Part shown: positions 1 to 7,848 of the stretch, one piece after another
Layout of the letters: each line of letters begins with the position of its first letter
Numbering within the stretch: the first letter of the stretch is position 1
Assembly: GCF_004682055.1 (NCBI RefSeq)
Contig: NZ_QUZU01000039.1
Coordinates: forward strand, 1-57,726
Length of the DNA: 57,726 nucleotides
Direction: 5' to 3'
Source of the DNA: Pseudomonas kairouanensis
GTDB lineage: Bacteria > Pseudomonadota > Gammaproteobacteria > Pseudomonadales > Pseudomonadaceae
Translations under genes and position numbers: made by a program
Notes under the pieces: model-generated
Database searches by the model: none
The model's input: the letters and a program-made list of their open reading frames with translations, nothing else
What the model was told of the DNA's origin: nothing

Positions 1-283
1 GCATGCCCAGGGCCTTAGGGAAGCGCTCGCTCATCAAGGGTTCGCGAATTTTCAGGAATTCAGCCGCCGTGATCGGCAAATCCAGCGCCTTGACCACGTA
101 GTCGGCCAAGTCCTGGGCACCGCGACCGATGATGTGTTGCTTGATTCCCCAGTCGTATGTACGGCCGTAACGTTCTGCGATGATCTGTGTGACTTCGGTG
201 TAGATGCCTTCCGTATCCAGCAACAAACCGTCCATATCGAAAATCACGGCCTTGATCGGGCCGGCGGTACGCGGTGCGTTCAT
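1..283 (-). CDS. HAD-superfamily phosphatase, partial (N-terminal 94 residues)
   Basis: The reading frame opens at an ATG at 283 and runs off the left edge, so only the N-terminal part is visible. Residues about 13-25 read VIFDMDGLLLDTE, the HAD motif I whose first Asp is the nucleophile and second the acid/base. This is followed by the helical cap region usual in beta-phosphoglucomutase or pseudouridine-5'-phosphatase-like members. It should be a soluble Mg-dependent phosphatase acting on a small phosphorylated metabolite; the substrate cannot be told from this fragment. Motifs II-IV lie outside the window. Confidence 0.85.
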   Translation of the reverse strand, partial: MNAPRTAGPIKAVIFDMDGLLLDTEGIYTEVTQIIAERYGRTYDWGIKQHIIGRGAQDLADYVVKALDLPITAAEFLKIREPLMSERFPKALGM

Positions 284-392
284 CAAAACAGATCCTTGGG
301 GGGAAGGACTAAAAGGATTCAGCACAATAACGGCCACGCTTGCCGGCAGGCAACCCTTTAGACTGTTCGCCCACCCTTTCGAAGTGCCCGCG

Positions 393-758
393 ATGCTCTA
401 CCGTCTAGCCGCCGACAGCCTGGTGCTGTTTCACCTGAGTTTTATCCTGTTCGTAGTGTTTGGCGGGTTGCTCGTCCTCAAATGGCACCGGGTGATGTGG
501 CTGCACCTGCCCGCAGTGGCCTGGGGCATCGCAGTGGAGCTGCTGCACCTGCCCTGCCCGCTCACCCGCTGGGAAAACCTGTTTCGGCATCTGGCGGGGC
601 AGGATGGCTATGGCGGCGGGTTTATCGAGCACTACATTCTCACGCTGATCTATCCGGCTGGGCTGACGCCCAATATCCAGCTGGTGCTGGGGGCTGTTGT
701 GGTGCTGGTCAACGTAGCGGTGTATGTGCGGCTAATACGGCGTAGACGCTCAATTTGA
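393..758 (+). CDS. DUF2784 family membrane protein
   Basis: This 121-residue protein has several hydrophobic segments: about residues 7-27, a central LHLPAVAWGIAVE stretch, and a C-terminal helix followed by an Arg-rich tail. The pattern of Leu/Phe-rich helix, WHR, then LPCPLTRWEN matches the DUF2784 family as I know it, a small inner-membrane protein of unknown function. I chose the ATG at 393; an in-frame GTG at 384 is possible, and the frame stays open upstream without a convincing start. It sits alone between the HAD gene on the other strand and the M24 gene. Confidence 0.75.
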   Translation: MLYRLAADSLVLFHLSFILFVVFGGLLVLKWHRVMWLHLPAVAWGIAVELLHLPCPLTRWENLFRHLAGQDGYGGGFIEHYILTLIYPAGLTPNIQLVLGAVVVLVNVAVYVRLIRRRRSI

Positions 759-823
759 GCTTTTGCTGCGTCATCTCAGCGCTATATAGTTAAACGTATA
801 ACGCTAAAGCCGAGAACACGTTG

Positions 824-1483
824 ATGAGTGCACAACCCAAAGAAGCCGTAGGCGCCGCCTACCGTATTGATTCCATGCGCTATGCCCAGGCCATGACCTG
901 GCAAGCCATCGAACAACTCGCCCAACGCATCCGCCCCGGCATGCTCGAATCCGAAGCCCGTGAATTGGGTAAACAAGTCCTCGCCGACCTCGACATGCAA
1001 CGCATCTGGCACCCGTTGCTGGTGCGCTTCGGTGCCAACACCCTCAAGACATTCAAACAGCGCTCCGACGGCGACCCGGTGCTGGGCAACAACGACATTT
1101 TCTTCATCGACATGGGCGCCGTCTGGCAAGGCCACGAAGGCGACGCCGGCGCCACTTTCAGCATCGGCAACGACCCGGAGATGATCGCCTGTGCCAACGC
1201 TGCCAAAGAGCTGTTCGACCGCGTACAAGCACGCTGGAAAAACGACCACGTCGTCGGCCTGGAGCTTTATCGCTTCGCCGAAGAACAAGCACGGGCCATG
1301 GGCTGGCAACTGAACCTGGACATCAAGGGCCACCGCGTCAGCGACTTTCCCCACGCCATTCATCGCGGTGGCGACCTGGGCGACTTCGAGCATTACCCGA
1401 ACGCAGGCCTTTGGATTCTGGAAATCCAGATCGCCCACCCGACCAAGCCCTACGGCGCATTCTACGAAGACCTACTGGCTTGA
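824..1483 (+). CDS. M24 family peptidase-like protein (Xaa-Pro aminopeptidase fold)
   Basis: The protein is about 219 residues. It shows the pita-bread signature: FFIDMGAVWQGHEGDAGATF supplies the Asp metal ligands, and the later LWILEIQIAH supplies a Glu ligand. Length suggests a catalytic domain only, with no N-terminal creatinase domain. It may be a metal-dependent aminopeptidase or a hydrolase of that fold; the exact substrate is unknown. An in-frame TTG at 821 directly precedes the ATG at 824, and I prefer the ATG. The cyclotransferase-like gene follows 17 bp downstream and is probably cotranscribed, which hints at peptide or glutathione-type metabolism. Confidence 0.8.
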   Translation: MSAQPKEAVGAAYRIDSMRYAQAMTWQAIEQLAQRIRPGMLESEARELGKQVLADLDMQRIWHPLLVRFGANTLKTFKQRSDGDPVLGNNDIFFIDMGAVWQGHEGDAGATFSIGNDPEMIACANAAKELFDRVQARWKNDHVVGLELYRFAEEQARAMGWQLNLDIKGHRVSDFPHAIHRGGDLGDFEHYPNAGLWILEIQIAHPTKPYGAFYEDLLA

Positions 1484-1500
1484 CCCTTTAAGGACCACAA

Positions 1501-1854
1501 ATGACACGCCCCAACAAATCCCCCGTACTGCTTTTTTCCTACGGCACACTGCAGGATAAATCCGTACAACTGGCCAACTTCGGCAGAGAACTGGTCGGCC
1601 AGCACGACGCCATGCTCGGTTATTCGCAAAGCTGGGTAGAAATCACCGACCCACAAGTGCTGGCGAGCAGCGGCAAGCCCCACCACCCCATCGTCGCGCC
1701 GACAACCGCGCCAGGCGCCAGGGTCGAGGGGATGGTGTTCCAGATTACCGAGGCCGAGTTGGCGGCGGCGGATGCGTATGAAGTGTCGGACTACAAGCGC
1801 GTAGCGGTGGGTTTGGCGTCAGGCTTGACCGCTTGGGTATATGTGCAGGCGTGA
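1501..1854 (+). CDS. Gamma-glutamylcyclotransferase-like (AIG2 family) protein
   Basis: The 117-residue protein begins with the family signature FSYGTLQ near residues 12-18. The later VEGMVFQITEAELAAADAYE region is typical of the AIG2/GGCT fold, where an acidic residue promotes cyclisation of gamma-glutamyl amines to 5-oxoproline. Family members are small cytosolic enzymes or maintenance proteins. It starts 17 bp after the M24 gene and shares its direction, so one operon is likely. Substrate is not determinable from sequence. Confidence 0.8.
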   Translation: MTRPNKSPVLLFSYGTLQDKSVQLANFGRELVGQHDAMLGYSQSWVEITDPQVLASSGKPHHPIVAPTTAPGARVEGMVFQITEAELAAADAYEVSDYKRVAVGLASGLTAWVYVQA

Positions 1855-1943
1855 GGGGCAGATTGTTTTCAATCTGTTACAGGAGCGATTAAAGTGCTGC
1901 CCCCGAGAATTGAATCTCGGGCTTTAGCCCATGGAGTTTTACA

Positions 1944-2279
1944 GTGAAGTACGTCAGTAAAGTGGTTGCAGCCGCCGTTCTCGGTTTCACCCTCGCAGGT
2001 TGCACCGGCACCGCCATCAAATCCCCGCAATACGACAGCACTCAATACACCGTGCTGGGCCACAGCGAAGCCAGCGCCACCGGCATCATGCTGTTCGGCA
2101 TCATCCCGATTGGCCAGAACAGCCGTTTCGTACGCGCCCAGGATGAAGCCATCAAGGCCAAAGGCGGCGATGCACTGATCAACACTCAGATCCAGGAAAA
2201 ATGGTTTTGGGCCTGGGTGCTCAGCGGCTACACCACCAAGATCTCTGGTGATGTGATCAAGCTGAAAACCGCGCAGTAA
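1944..2279 (+). CDS. Small lipoprotein, unknown function
   Basis: The 111-residue protein opens with a lipoprotein signal peptide, MKYVSKVVAAAVLGFTLAGC, with lipobox LAGC and Cys at residue 20. The mature part is short and polar, with two glycine/aromatic-rich stretches around GIMLFGIIPIGQ and WFWAWVLSGY. The start is a GTG at 1944 preceded by GGAG at 7 bp spacing. A strong terminator follows 13 bp after the stop. It is probably an outer-membrane or periplasmic lipoprotein; I do not recognise a specific family with confidence. Confidence 0.8.
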   Translation: MKYVSKVVAAAVLGFTLAGCTGTAIKSPQYDSTQYTVLGHSEASATGIMLFGIIPIGQNSRFVRAQDEAIKAKGGDALINTQIQEKWFWAWVLSGYTTKISGDVIKLKTAQ

Positions 2280-2292
2280 AGCGCAGCGCGCC

Positions 2293-2329
2293 AAACAAAA
2301 ACACCGGGTATTGCCCGGTGTTTTTGTTT
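2293..2329 (+). terminator. Rho-independent terminator after the lipoprotein gene
   Basis: A hairpin with ACACCGGG and CCCGGTGT arms is flanked by AAACAAAA and TTTTTGTTT, so it could work in both directions. It lies just downstream of the stop at 2279. Confidence 0.85.
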
Positions 2330-2404
2330 GGGCAGCCGGTGCTCGCATGCCAGGCATCTGCTGGGCAAAAAAACAATCACGGCGTTTTTTTACATCGCAG
2401 AAAT

Positions 2405-2438
2405 GAAAAAACCCCTGGTTTCTTTCGAAACCAGGGGT
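2405..2438 (-). terminator. Terminator originally serving tRNA-Ser, now separated from it by the prophage
   Basis: Read on the minus strand, this is a perfect 12-bp stem (ACCCCTGGTTTC with its complement) closed by a 4-base loop and followed by a U-run. It lies immediately 3' of the attL copy of the tRNA end. Before integration it would have terminated the tRNA-Ser transcript. Confidence 0.75.
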
Positions 2439-2455
2439 CTTGTCTACATCGAATG

Positions 2456-2478
2456 TGGCGGTGAAGGAGAGATTCGAA
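2456..2478. repeat. attL core, 23-bp copy of the tRNA-Ser 3' end
   Basis: These bases are identical to 34929-34951. Read on the minus strand they run from the T-loop TTCGAAT through the acceptor strand to the encoded CCA. The sequence diverges immediately at 2479, inside the T-arm, so no complete tRNA exists here. Confidence 0.93.
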
Positions 2479-2563
2479 ACTACCCGCAAAGTCACTTTCA
2501 TTATGCAAGTACCCGGTTTACGCGGGCTGTAGCGATGCTCCGTCTCAGAAAAACAGACATTCT

Positions 2564-2586
2564 CAGTCCCATGGTAGTCCCATGGG
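2564..2586 (+). repeat. Left-arm copy of paired AGTCCCATGG motif (candidate integrase arm site)
   Basis: Two AGTCCCATGG words follow each other with an 11-bp period, 85 bp inside the attL core. A 22/23 identical copy in the same orientation lies 75 bp inside the attR core (34831-34853). Paired direct repeats at helical spacing on both arms are what tyrosine integrases with an N-terminal arm-binding domain use. The assignment is inference. Confidence 0.6.
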
Positions 2587-2668
2587 TTTTGCACCAACTT
2601 AGTGCGCGAGGGTGGAAAGGGGTCGAATGACATCATCCGTTGCGATTTATGTTGAGGCATGGGAAAAA

Positions 2669-2942
2669 GGTAATATTGGTAATACGTTTAGAAAAATAGA
2701 ATAAAACCCTTTAAATTCAGTAGGTTGAAGGATAATTAGAAAGGTAATAATTTGGTAATTTATAGGTTAGGTCATTACCTTTACACCGAGTAATTCCTGC
2801 CAGCCTCAATCCCCAGCAAAATCGGGCACTTGGACAAATATTACCTTTGCCATTACCAAATATTACCCCTCAAGGTAATACGTCAAACCCACGGAATACG
2901 GGGCCTACAGCAGGGCTAGTGCCATTCCTAACCAAAATTACC
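2669..2942. repeat. Ten-copy GGTAAT / ATTACC iteron array in AT-rich DNA
   Basis: GGTAAT occurs at 2669, 2678, 2743, 2754 and 2874; its complement ATTACC occurs at 2774, 2840, 2852, 2862 and 2937. Most copies extend to AAAGGTAATAT. Within clusters the spacing is 9 to 12 bp, close to one helical turn. The DNA is markedly more AT-rich than its surroundings. It sits at the opposite end of the linear prophage from the replication genes, but in the circular phage genome it is close to the integrase and control end. A replication origin is my preferred reading; an excisionase or regulator binding region is the alternative. Confidence 0.7.
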
Positions 2943-3033
2943 TTTTTCCCAGCCCTGGTTCCAAAATAGCCATCAAATGGGCACGTCCTAGAACTGGCGA
3001 CTAGCATGAGGTGTAACGAACAGGAGTCGTCGT

Positions 3034-3249
3034 ATGGCGCATGAATATTCGCTCTCAGATGTGCTTGAAAGGATGTATGAAAATCAGTTGGCACTTGAAG
3101 CCGCTGTGATGGAACTCACGCTCCGCCTGGAACAGCAAGGCTCAGTAGAAGTAGGTGAAAACGTGCGTGGTGCCTTAGAGGCGCTCGGTGAGAACGCGGG
3201 GCATATCAAGCAAGGGTTGGCTCGATTGAGAAGATCAGGCGCCAGTTAA
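3034..3249 (+). CDS. Small hypothetical phage protein (71 aa)
   Basis: The protein begins MAHEYSLSDVLERMYENQLA and is almost entirely predictable as amphipathic helix, with heptad-like Leu spacing through residues 8-65. That suggests a short coiled-coil or helix-bundle adaptor. AGGAG lies 7 bp before the ATG, so the start is well supported. It is the first gene inside attL, just beyond the GGTAAT array and on the opposite strand to the late operon. No family was recognised, and function is unknown. Confidence 0.65.
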   Translation: MAHEYSLSDVLERMYENQLALEAAVMELTLRLEQQGSVEVGENVRGALEALGENAGHIKQGLARLRRSGAS

Positions 3250-3708
3250 GGAATCGAGACAAATTGTGAAATGCCCCAATCTCGGCGAAACCCACACGAT
3301 CCATGGCTTATGGCAGCTTTCGACCTCATCGAAGGCAGCCACGGACGGCGAGAAAAAAGATCTATCTCGTTTTGGAAAACACTCACATTCCTATATTTTT
3401 CTGTGTACGGATCAATGAACCCGGGGCCTCCAGCCTTGCCCCGTCCGTGATAGTCAGCTGCACCTCTATGCAGTCGCACTGCACTTCTCTTCAAAACTTT
3501 GCAATCTATGAAACTGCCACCCGCCCCTAGAGCCCCCCGTCCCGCCTGGGCTGCCGGTTCGTTTGCACCACATCTGGGTTTGCACAAAAAAAGGACGCAA
3601 ACCCCGTCGGCGGGAGGGGGATAAGTGCTTTTTTCACGAGATTTTTTCTTACCACTGAGTTTTTATCGCCGTTAGCATGCAGGCAGGATAATAGATCGGA
3701 GGCTGCAG
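3250..3708. other. Non-coding interval in the cargo region
   Basis: These 459 bp contain no open frame with a believable start and ribosome site. A possible GATAAT -10 box lies at 3687-3692, just before the GGAGG of the next gene, but its -35 is poor. There are C-rich and T-rich tracts around 3525-3650; I see no repeat or RNA gene that I can support. Confidence 0.5.
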
Positions 3709-4197
3709 ATGGAAACCGTCACAATGTGGGGCTACAACCTCAAAGTCAGCGACCTTATTGCGCTGGGAGCGCTCGTGGTGGCTGGGCTGGCACTATTGCT
3801 ATCCGGGTTAGCGTACCGCCTAAATCGAAACTCGCTCAGCCTTTACGAGGGAGGGGACCAACGGGGCATCGTTTTATATGTCACCAATAACAGCCCTCAC
3901 GCGGTTACGATAACGGACATCGGCTTCGTTGGACCGGACGGCCACCGCAGCACACTGCTGGGGGAACATAGCTTAAGAGTTCGTATTGACCCAAGAGACG
4001 AAGCTTCCATACCTATTAGCACTAGCCAGGCTTTTCGACTCCAGTGTGCCAAGGGCGATTTTTCTAGGCACTGCCTATTTGTTGCTCTTGCAACCGGCGA
4101 CAAGTTCTACACCGTTGGTCGTTTCAATAGATGGTGGTGGTGGTTGCTCGGCTGGCGGGATGGAAGCCGTCGACGCCGGATTCAGCGATCAGAGTAG
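3709..4197 (+). CDS. Membrane-anchored hypothetical protein, phage cargo
   Basis: This 162-residue protein has a single strong transmembrane helix at about residues 14-36 (LIALGALVVAGLALLLSGLA), followed by a soluble beta-rich domain of about 90 residues. It ends with a run of four Trp and a highly basic tail (RRRRIQRSE). A GGAGG sits 6 bp before the ATG. The soluble part has alternating hydrophobic residues (IVLYVTNNSPHAVTITDIGF) that resemble an immunoglobulin-like beta sandwich. Placement between attL and the tail genes is typical for lysogen-benefit or exclusion genes, but nothing in the sequence proves such a role. Confidence 0.7.
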   Translation: METVTMWGYNLKVSDLIALGALVVAGLALLLSGLAYRLNRNSLSLYEGGDQRGIVLYVTNNSPHAVTITDIGFVGPDGHRSTLLGEHSLRVRIDPRDEASIPISTSQAFRLQCAKGDFSRHCLFVALATGDKFYTVGRFNRWWWWLLGWRDGSRRRRIQRSE

Positions 4198-4419
4198 GCA
4201 TCCACAGCACCCTTGGGCCCCGGCCTCCTGTTGAATGGGTGCAACCCCAATGCGGCAAATTCTCCATTCTCCCCTCTAGGCAGGGGGTAAATAGGCTGCA
4301 TCAGCAAGAAGTGCTTAGGATTTGTACGGAAAAGTACTATTGTGTGTCGACTTTCATGCAGGAGCACGCATGAATCACCGCCCCTATTAGTGTTTGAATC
4401 CGAAATGAGTTCTGTTTGA

Positions 4420-5610
4420 ATGCACTTGCTTAATAAGCCAATCCCGTCCCGCTTTTATTCGTTAGATGTAATTAGAGGCATTGCAGCGCTGACTGTACTA
4501 CTCTGGCACTGGCAGCACTTCCTTTACGCGGGCCAAGAAACCGCCAGCTATAGTATGGTCGACCAGCCGTTCTATCAGCAGCTGTCAATCTTTTATCACT
4601 GGGGATGGCTCGCAGTAGACTTCTTCTTTTCCTTGTCGGGCTTTGTTTTCTTTTGGCTATATGCAAACTCTGTAGCAGCCAAAGAAATCAGCAGCTACAA
4701 ATTCTTTGTAATGCGATTTTCGAGACTATACCCCTTACACTTTTTAACTCTAACCCTTGTCATCATTGGGCAATACATTTATCACTCGTCCCAAGGCGCA
4801 TTCTTCACATACGTAAACAATGACATATACCATTTTGTTTTGAATATATTCATGGCTTCAAACTGGGGCTTACAAAATGGAGTTTCTTTCAACGGGCCAA
4901 TTTGGTCTGTATCGGTTGAAGTCCTTTTGTACGTAGCATTTTTCATGCTTTGCATATGGGGAAAGGCACGTGTCCCGGTTCTCATTATCTTGGTGATTTT
5001 AGGTATGGGACTCGCCAAGGTAAACAGCGAGATCGGGCGCGGGGTAGTGTCTTTTTTTGCCGGAGGGATCGCCTTCCATGCGTACAATTGGCTTCGGCAG
5101 TCACCCTCTGAGAATCGGCTAGCCCCTGCTTTGTGGCTCGTTGTCACGGCTTCTTGGCTGTGGGTGGTTCTAGAGTTTCAAACAGGATTACCCTCAAAGG
5201 TTTCTATGGAGCTGCTAGGTAATATAGCCCCGCAGAAGCTTCAAGATATTATTGTCTTGATCGCCAACAAAGGATGGCTCTATGCAATTACCATTCTTCT
5301 GTTTCCTATGACGATCATATCGCTCGCGCTCATTGAAACACGCAGAGGCAGCCTAGGCCGTAGATTCTCGTTCATTGGGCATCTAAGCTACTCGTCATAT
5401 CTTATTCACTTCCCACTTCAATTGTTTTTCATAATTGTTGCCGGCATGCTTGGAATTGACCGCGAGTATTTTTACACCAAATCATCTTTCATTGTATTTA
5501 TATCAATACTCATACCGCTATGTTTTGCTAGCTACTACCTCTTTGAATTACCAATGCAAAAACGCCTCAGAAATGTTTTGAGCCCAAAGCTCGCACCATC
5601 TGCGGCGTAG
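4420..5610 (+). CDS. Acyltransferase 3 family protein (OafA/YrhL-like), probable lysogenic conversion gene
   Basis: The 396-residue integral membrane protein has about ten hydrophobic helices. Family hallmarks are visible: Arg19 and His30 in RGIAALTVLLWHW, SLSGFVFFW near 72-80, and RLYPLHFL near 102. Such enzymes O-acylate cell-surface sugars, taking acyl groups across the inner membrane. In temperate phages they commonly modify O-antigen, which changes serotype and blocks re-infection. GC content is clearly below that of neighbouring late genes, which points to separate acquisition. It is read rightward, convergent with the late operon whose last gene ends 41 bp away. Confidence 0.88.
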   Translation: MHLLNKPIPSRFYSLDVIRGIAALTVLLWHWQHFLYAGQETASYSMVDQPFYQQLSIFYHWGWLAVDFFFSLSGFVFFWLYANSVAAKEISSYKFFVMRFSRLYPLHFLTLTLVIIGQYIYHSSQGAFFTYVNNDIYHFVLNIFMASNWGLQNGVSFNGPIWSVSVEVLLYVAFFMLCIWGKARVPVLIILVILGMGLAKVNSEIGRGVVSFFAGGIAFHAYNWLRQSPSENRLAPALWLVVTASWLWVVLEFQTGLPSKVSMELLGNIAPQKLQDIIVLIANKGWLYAITILLFPMTIISLALIETRRGSLGRRFSFIGHLSYSSYLIHFPLQLFFIIVAGMLGIDREYFYTKSSFIVFISILIPLCFASYYLFELPMQKRLRNVLSPKLAPSAA

Positions 5611-5651
5611 TTATTTAGAACAGCCTGGCTTGGGGGAAATCCAACCCACCG

Positions 5652-6629
5652 TCAGGCTGTAATCGGTTTGAGCTTATCGGCAAGCACCTTTGCTAGGGCT
5701 GCTTTGGTGCTGAATTGAGCGGCGTCCGCAGGGCTTGGTGTCGGCCCTGGTACATGGGTATGCGCAGCAAGTTGGGTATTCATTTGCTGCACCAGGTCGA
5801 GCAAGTCACCTAGCACCTGCAGGACGTTCACCCCGCCGGATCCCAACCACGTCTTGGGCGCGACCATATGCTGGCTGACTGCCGATACACTTCTACGCAG
5901 CCCCTGAATCCTTTCCTCCATATCGCCACCCACCGTGGCGTTATGCTTCTGCCCCACCACCAGGTTCAAATCCCGCCCGGTCGCCTGATGCAAATCATCC
6001 ACCGCCGCCAGGCTCGCAGATCCTCCCGACAGCAGCTTGAGCGCGCCCAGCGCCTCGATCTTCTTGATCCCACCCACCGATTCGCTTGAATGGTCGTCCA
6101 CCGTCCTGGTGTGGCTCTGGAAACTCTCAGTGTTCTGCATCGCCTCCACTTCGCGCTCGATCGCCTTGTCCTGGATCTTGCCGTCCGTTTGGCGCAACCA
6201 GTTACCATCGGCGTCGACGCGCTGCTGGCAGGCTTCGCTGTGCTGCCACACCTGGTCGCCCTTCGGCACCCGGGGCAGGCTCAGGCCGTGGGGCAGGATC
6301 TGCGTGATAAACGGCTTATGCGGCAGGCCGTAGGCAAAGCTGACCACTACGGTGGTGCCCTCTTCCGGGAAGCCAAACATGCCCGCCTCTTGCCCACCCA
6401 TCGGTGCCGGCAGCGGCAGGCCGGTCAGGATCGGCAGCGCGGGATCTGGCTCGCCATCGGGCAGGAGTACTTCCACGTCGACACCAAAGCGCGGCCGGAA
6501 GTCGTCGCACAGACCAGGTGCGGCCGGTGCATCAGGCACGGCCACCACGCGGCCAAAGCGTGGCAGGTGGTAGCCGCCGGTGAGTTCGGGGAATTGTCGC
6601 TCTACGCTGCGACGGATTGCGTCGTCCAT
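5652..6629 (-). CDS. Baseplate assembly protein V / central spike
   Basis: This 325-residue protein has an N-terminal OB-fold-like region (GRVVAVPDA... FGVDVEVLLPDG), a middle SFAYGLPHKPFITQ segment, and a repetitive beta-helical region. It has an HTHVPGP motif near residue 287, the His-x-His type used to hold iron at spike tips. It would form the membrane-piercing needle under the baseplate. It overlaps the hub gene by 28 bp and is the last gene of the leftward late operon. In P2 the V gene begins the baseplate operon, so the order here is different. Confidence 0.85.
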   Translation of the reverse strand: MDDAIRRSVERQFPELTGGYHLPRFGRVVAVPDAPAAPGLCDDFRPRFGVDVEVLLPDGEPDPALPILTGLPLPAPMGGQEAGMFGFPEEGTTVVVSFAYGLPHKPFITQILPHGLSLPRVPKGDQVWQHSEACQQRVDADGNWLRQTDGKIQDKAIEREVEAMQNTESFQSHTRTVDDHSSESVGGIKKIEALGALKLLSGGSASLAAVDDLHQATGRDLNLVVGQKHNATVGGDMEERIQGLRRSVSAVSQHMVAPKTWLGSGGVNVLQVLGDLLDLVQQMNTQLAAHTHVPGPTPSPADAAQFSTKAALAKVLADKLKPITA

Positions 6630-7306
6630 TTGATCGCCATTTGGTTGCCGGCGAGGGTCACACTGGTGATCCTCTCGCCCTGGTTGATGGTTGCACCTGG
6701 GCGCAGTCCTGGAAGGGCCGCGATCATTGCACTCTGGTTACCCTGGTAGCCGTCAAACAATTCGACCGGCAGCTGCAGCGGCGAGCGGATGCCAAAGAAG
6801 CTGTCGGCCCAACTGCCCACAAATATTTCCCCGTCGCCCTGCTGTTGCCAGATGAAGTCGGGAATGCTGAACACGCTGGCAAGGCTGTCCATGGCCAGAT
6901 AGCCGGCAGCCAGGCTGTAGAAATACGGCGCCTTGACCTTGGCATAGGCCTTGTCCGGGACGCGAAAACGTAGACCGGTCTTGTCGCTGACCTCGGCCAG
7001 TACGCCCTGTAGGTCGACGTGGCGCAGATTTAGCGGCATGGATTGGGAAAGGATCGCCGCCAGTTCGCGACAGACAAGGATCTGCTGCACGCTGTTGATC
7101 GCCGTGGAGCGCTCAACAAAGCCAATGAAGTGGCGCTGCAGGGGACCGTCGTTGTAACCGACATCGAGGGTCACCAGACCTTTGACTGGGGCGTCTGCCT
7201 GGATGGTGAAGGTCCCCCGGCCGGGGCTTTTGAGGTCCAGCCGTACTTCGCCCTTGATCAGCGTGTAAGGCGTGCCGCTGATCGTCAGTACCTGGTGCAG
7301 TTTCAT
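6602..7306 (-). CDS. Baseplate hub protein (gpD / late-control-D-like)
   Basis: The protein is 234 residues, shorter than P2 gpD (about 390). The N-terminal beta-rich half (TISGTPYTLIKGEVRLDLKS... GFVERS) followed by a domain around LRHVDLQGVLAEVSDKTGL matches hub proteins that sit on top of the spike and connect it to the tail tube. The ATG overlaps the stop of the preceding gene as ATGA, showing translational coupling. Its neighbour, the spike gene, overlaps its end, as expected for hub-spike pairs. Confidence 0.75.
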   Translation of the reverse strand: MKLHQVLTISGTPYTLIKGEVRLDLKSPGRGTFTIQADAPVKGLVTLDVGYNDGPLQRHFIGFVERSTAINSVQQILVCRELAAILSQSMPLNLRHVDLQGVLAEVSDKTGLRFRVPDKAYAKVKAPYFYSLAAGYLAMDSLASVFSIPDFIWQQQGDGEIFVGSWADSFFGIRSPLQLPVELFDGYQGNQSAMIAALPGLRPGATINQGERITSVTLAGNQMAIKWTTQSVAA

Positions 7307-7848
7307 GCTGTCGGACCCAGCCAGGTGTCGACCTTTTTCAAGGTTCGTTCGAAGCCGCTCAATTCCTCGGGGGTGCCGGTACCTTCGCCCCCTCCAGCGG
7401 CACCGCCAACGGCCGAGCCCGGGCCGGACTGCGCCGTCACGCTGTTGCCGGCGCGGCGGCTTTCCACCCGCTCGGGGTTGGACAGCTTTTCAGACAGGGT
7501 GAACTGCACCAGCCATTGGTTAAGGGTGTCGTCTTCCCGGGCGCTCACGCCGTCGGAGAACTGCACCTCACGGATGCCGAACGCGGTGGCGGTGTCGTTG
7601 ACGATCCGGTACATGTGCAGTTGGCCACCGCTGGCCGTAGCCTCGGCCAAGCGCATCAGGCTGCGCAGTTGCACCTGGTCAACAAAGGGGATGGTCAGCG
7701 ACACCGCCAGGGTTTTGGGCTTGAAGCCCTTGTGGGCGGTCTGACTGTTGCTGGTCTGCCCGGACAGATCATCACTTTCGATACGCAGGTTGGCGGTGAT
7801 TTTCAGGCGTTTGCCCATGATTTGCTGGCCGTCGAGTAATAGCGTCAT
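7303..7848 (-). CDS. Putative baseplate/tail protein, 181 aa
   Basis: The first two-thirds look like an all-beta domain (MGKRLKITANLRIESDDLSGQ) with a conserved-looking KPKTLAVSLTIPF strand. The C-terminal 60 residues are Gly/Pro/Ser-rich and likely disordered before a short final helix. ATGA overlaps link it to genes on both sides. Position between the unknown 308-residue protein and the hub suggests an adaptor between tube or tape and hub, analogous to the segment Mu places before its hub. That is inference from position. Confidence 0.6.
   Translation of the reverse strand: MTLLLDGQQIMGKRLKITANLRIESDDLSGQTSNSQTAHKGFKPKTLAVSLTIPFVDQVQLRSLMRLAEATASGGQLHMYRIVNDTATAFGIREVQFSDGVSAREDDTLNQWLVQFTLSEKLSNPERVESRRAGNSVTAQSGPGSAVGGAAGGGEGTGTPEELSGFERTLKKVDTWLGPTA

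Noticed and set aside
2669..2942. GGTAAT array as the main integrase arm sites
   Set aside because: It lies on one arm only, 190-465 bp from the core, whereas the AGTCCCATGG pairs occur on both arms at matching distance.
3246..3587. Minus-strand 113-codon frame and overlapping plus-strand 75-codon frame in the cargo gap
   Set aside because: Neither has a ribosome site, a recognisable domain or a natural composition.
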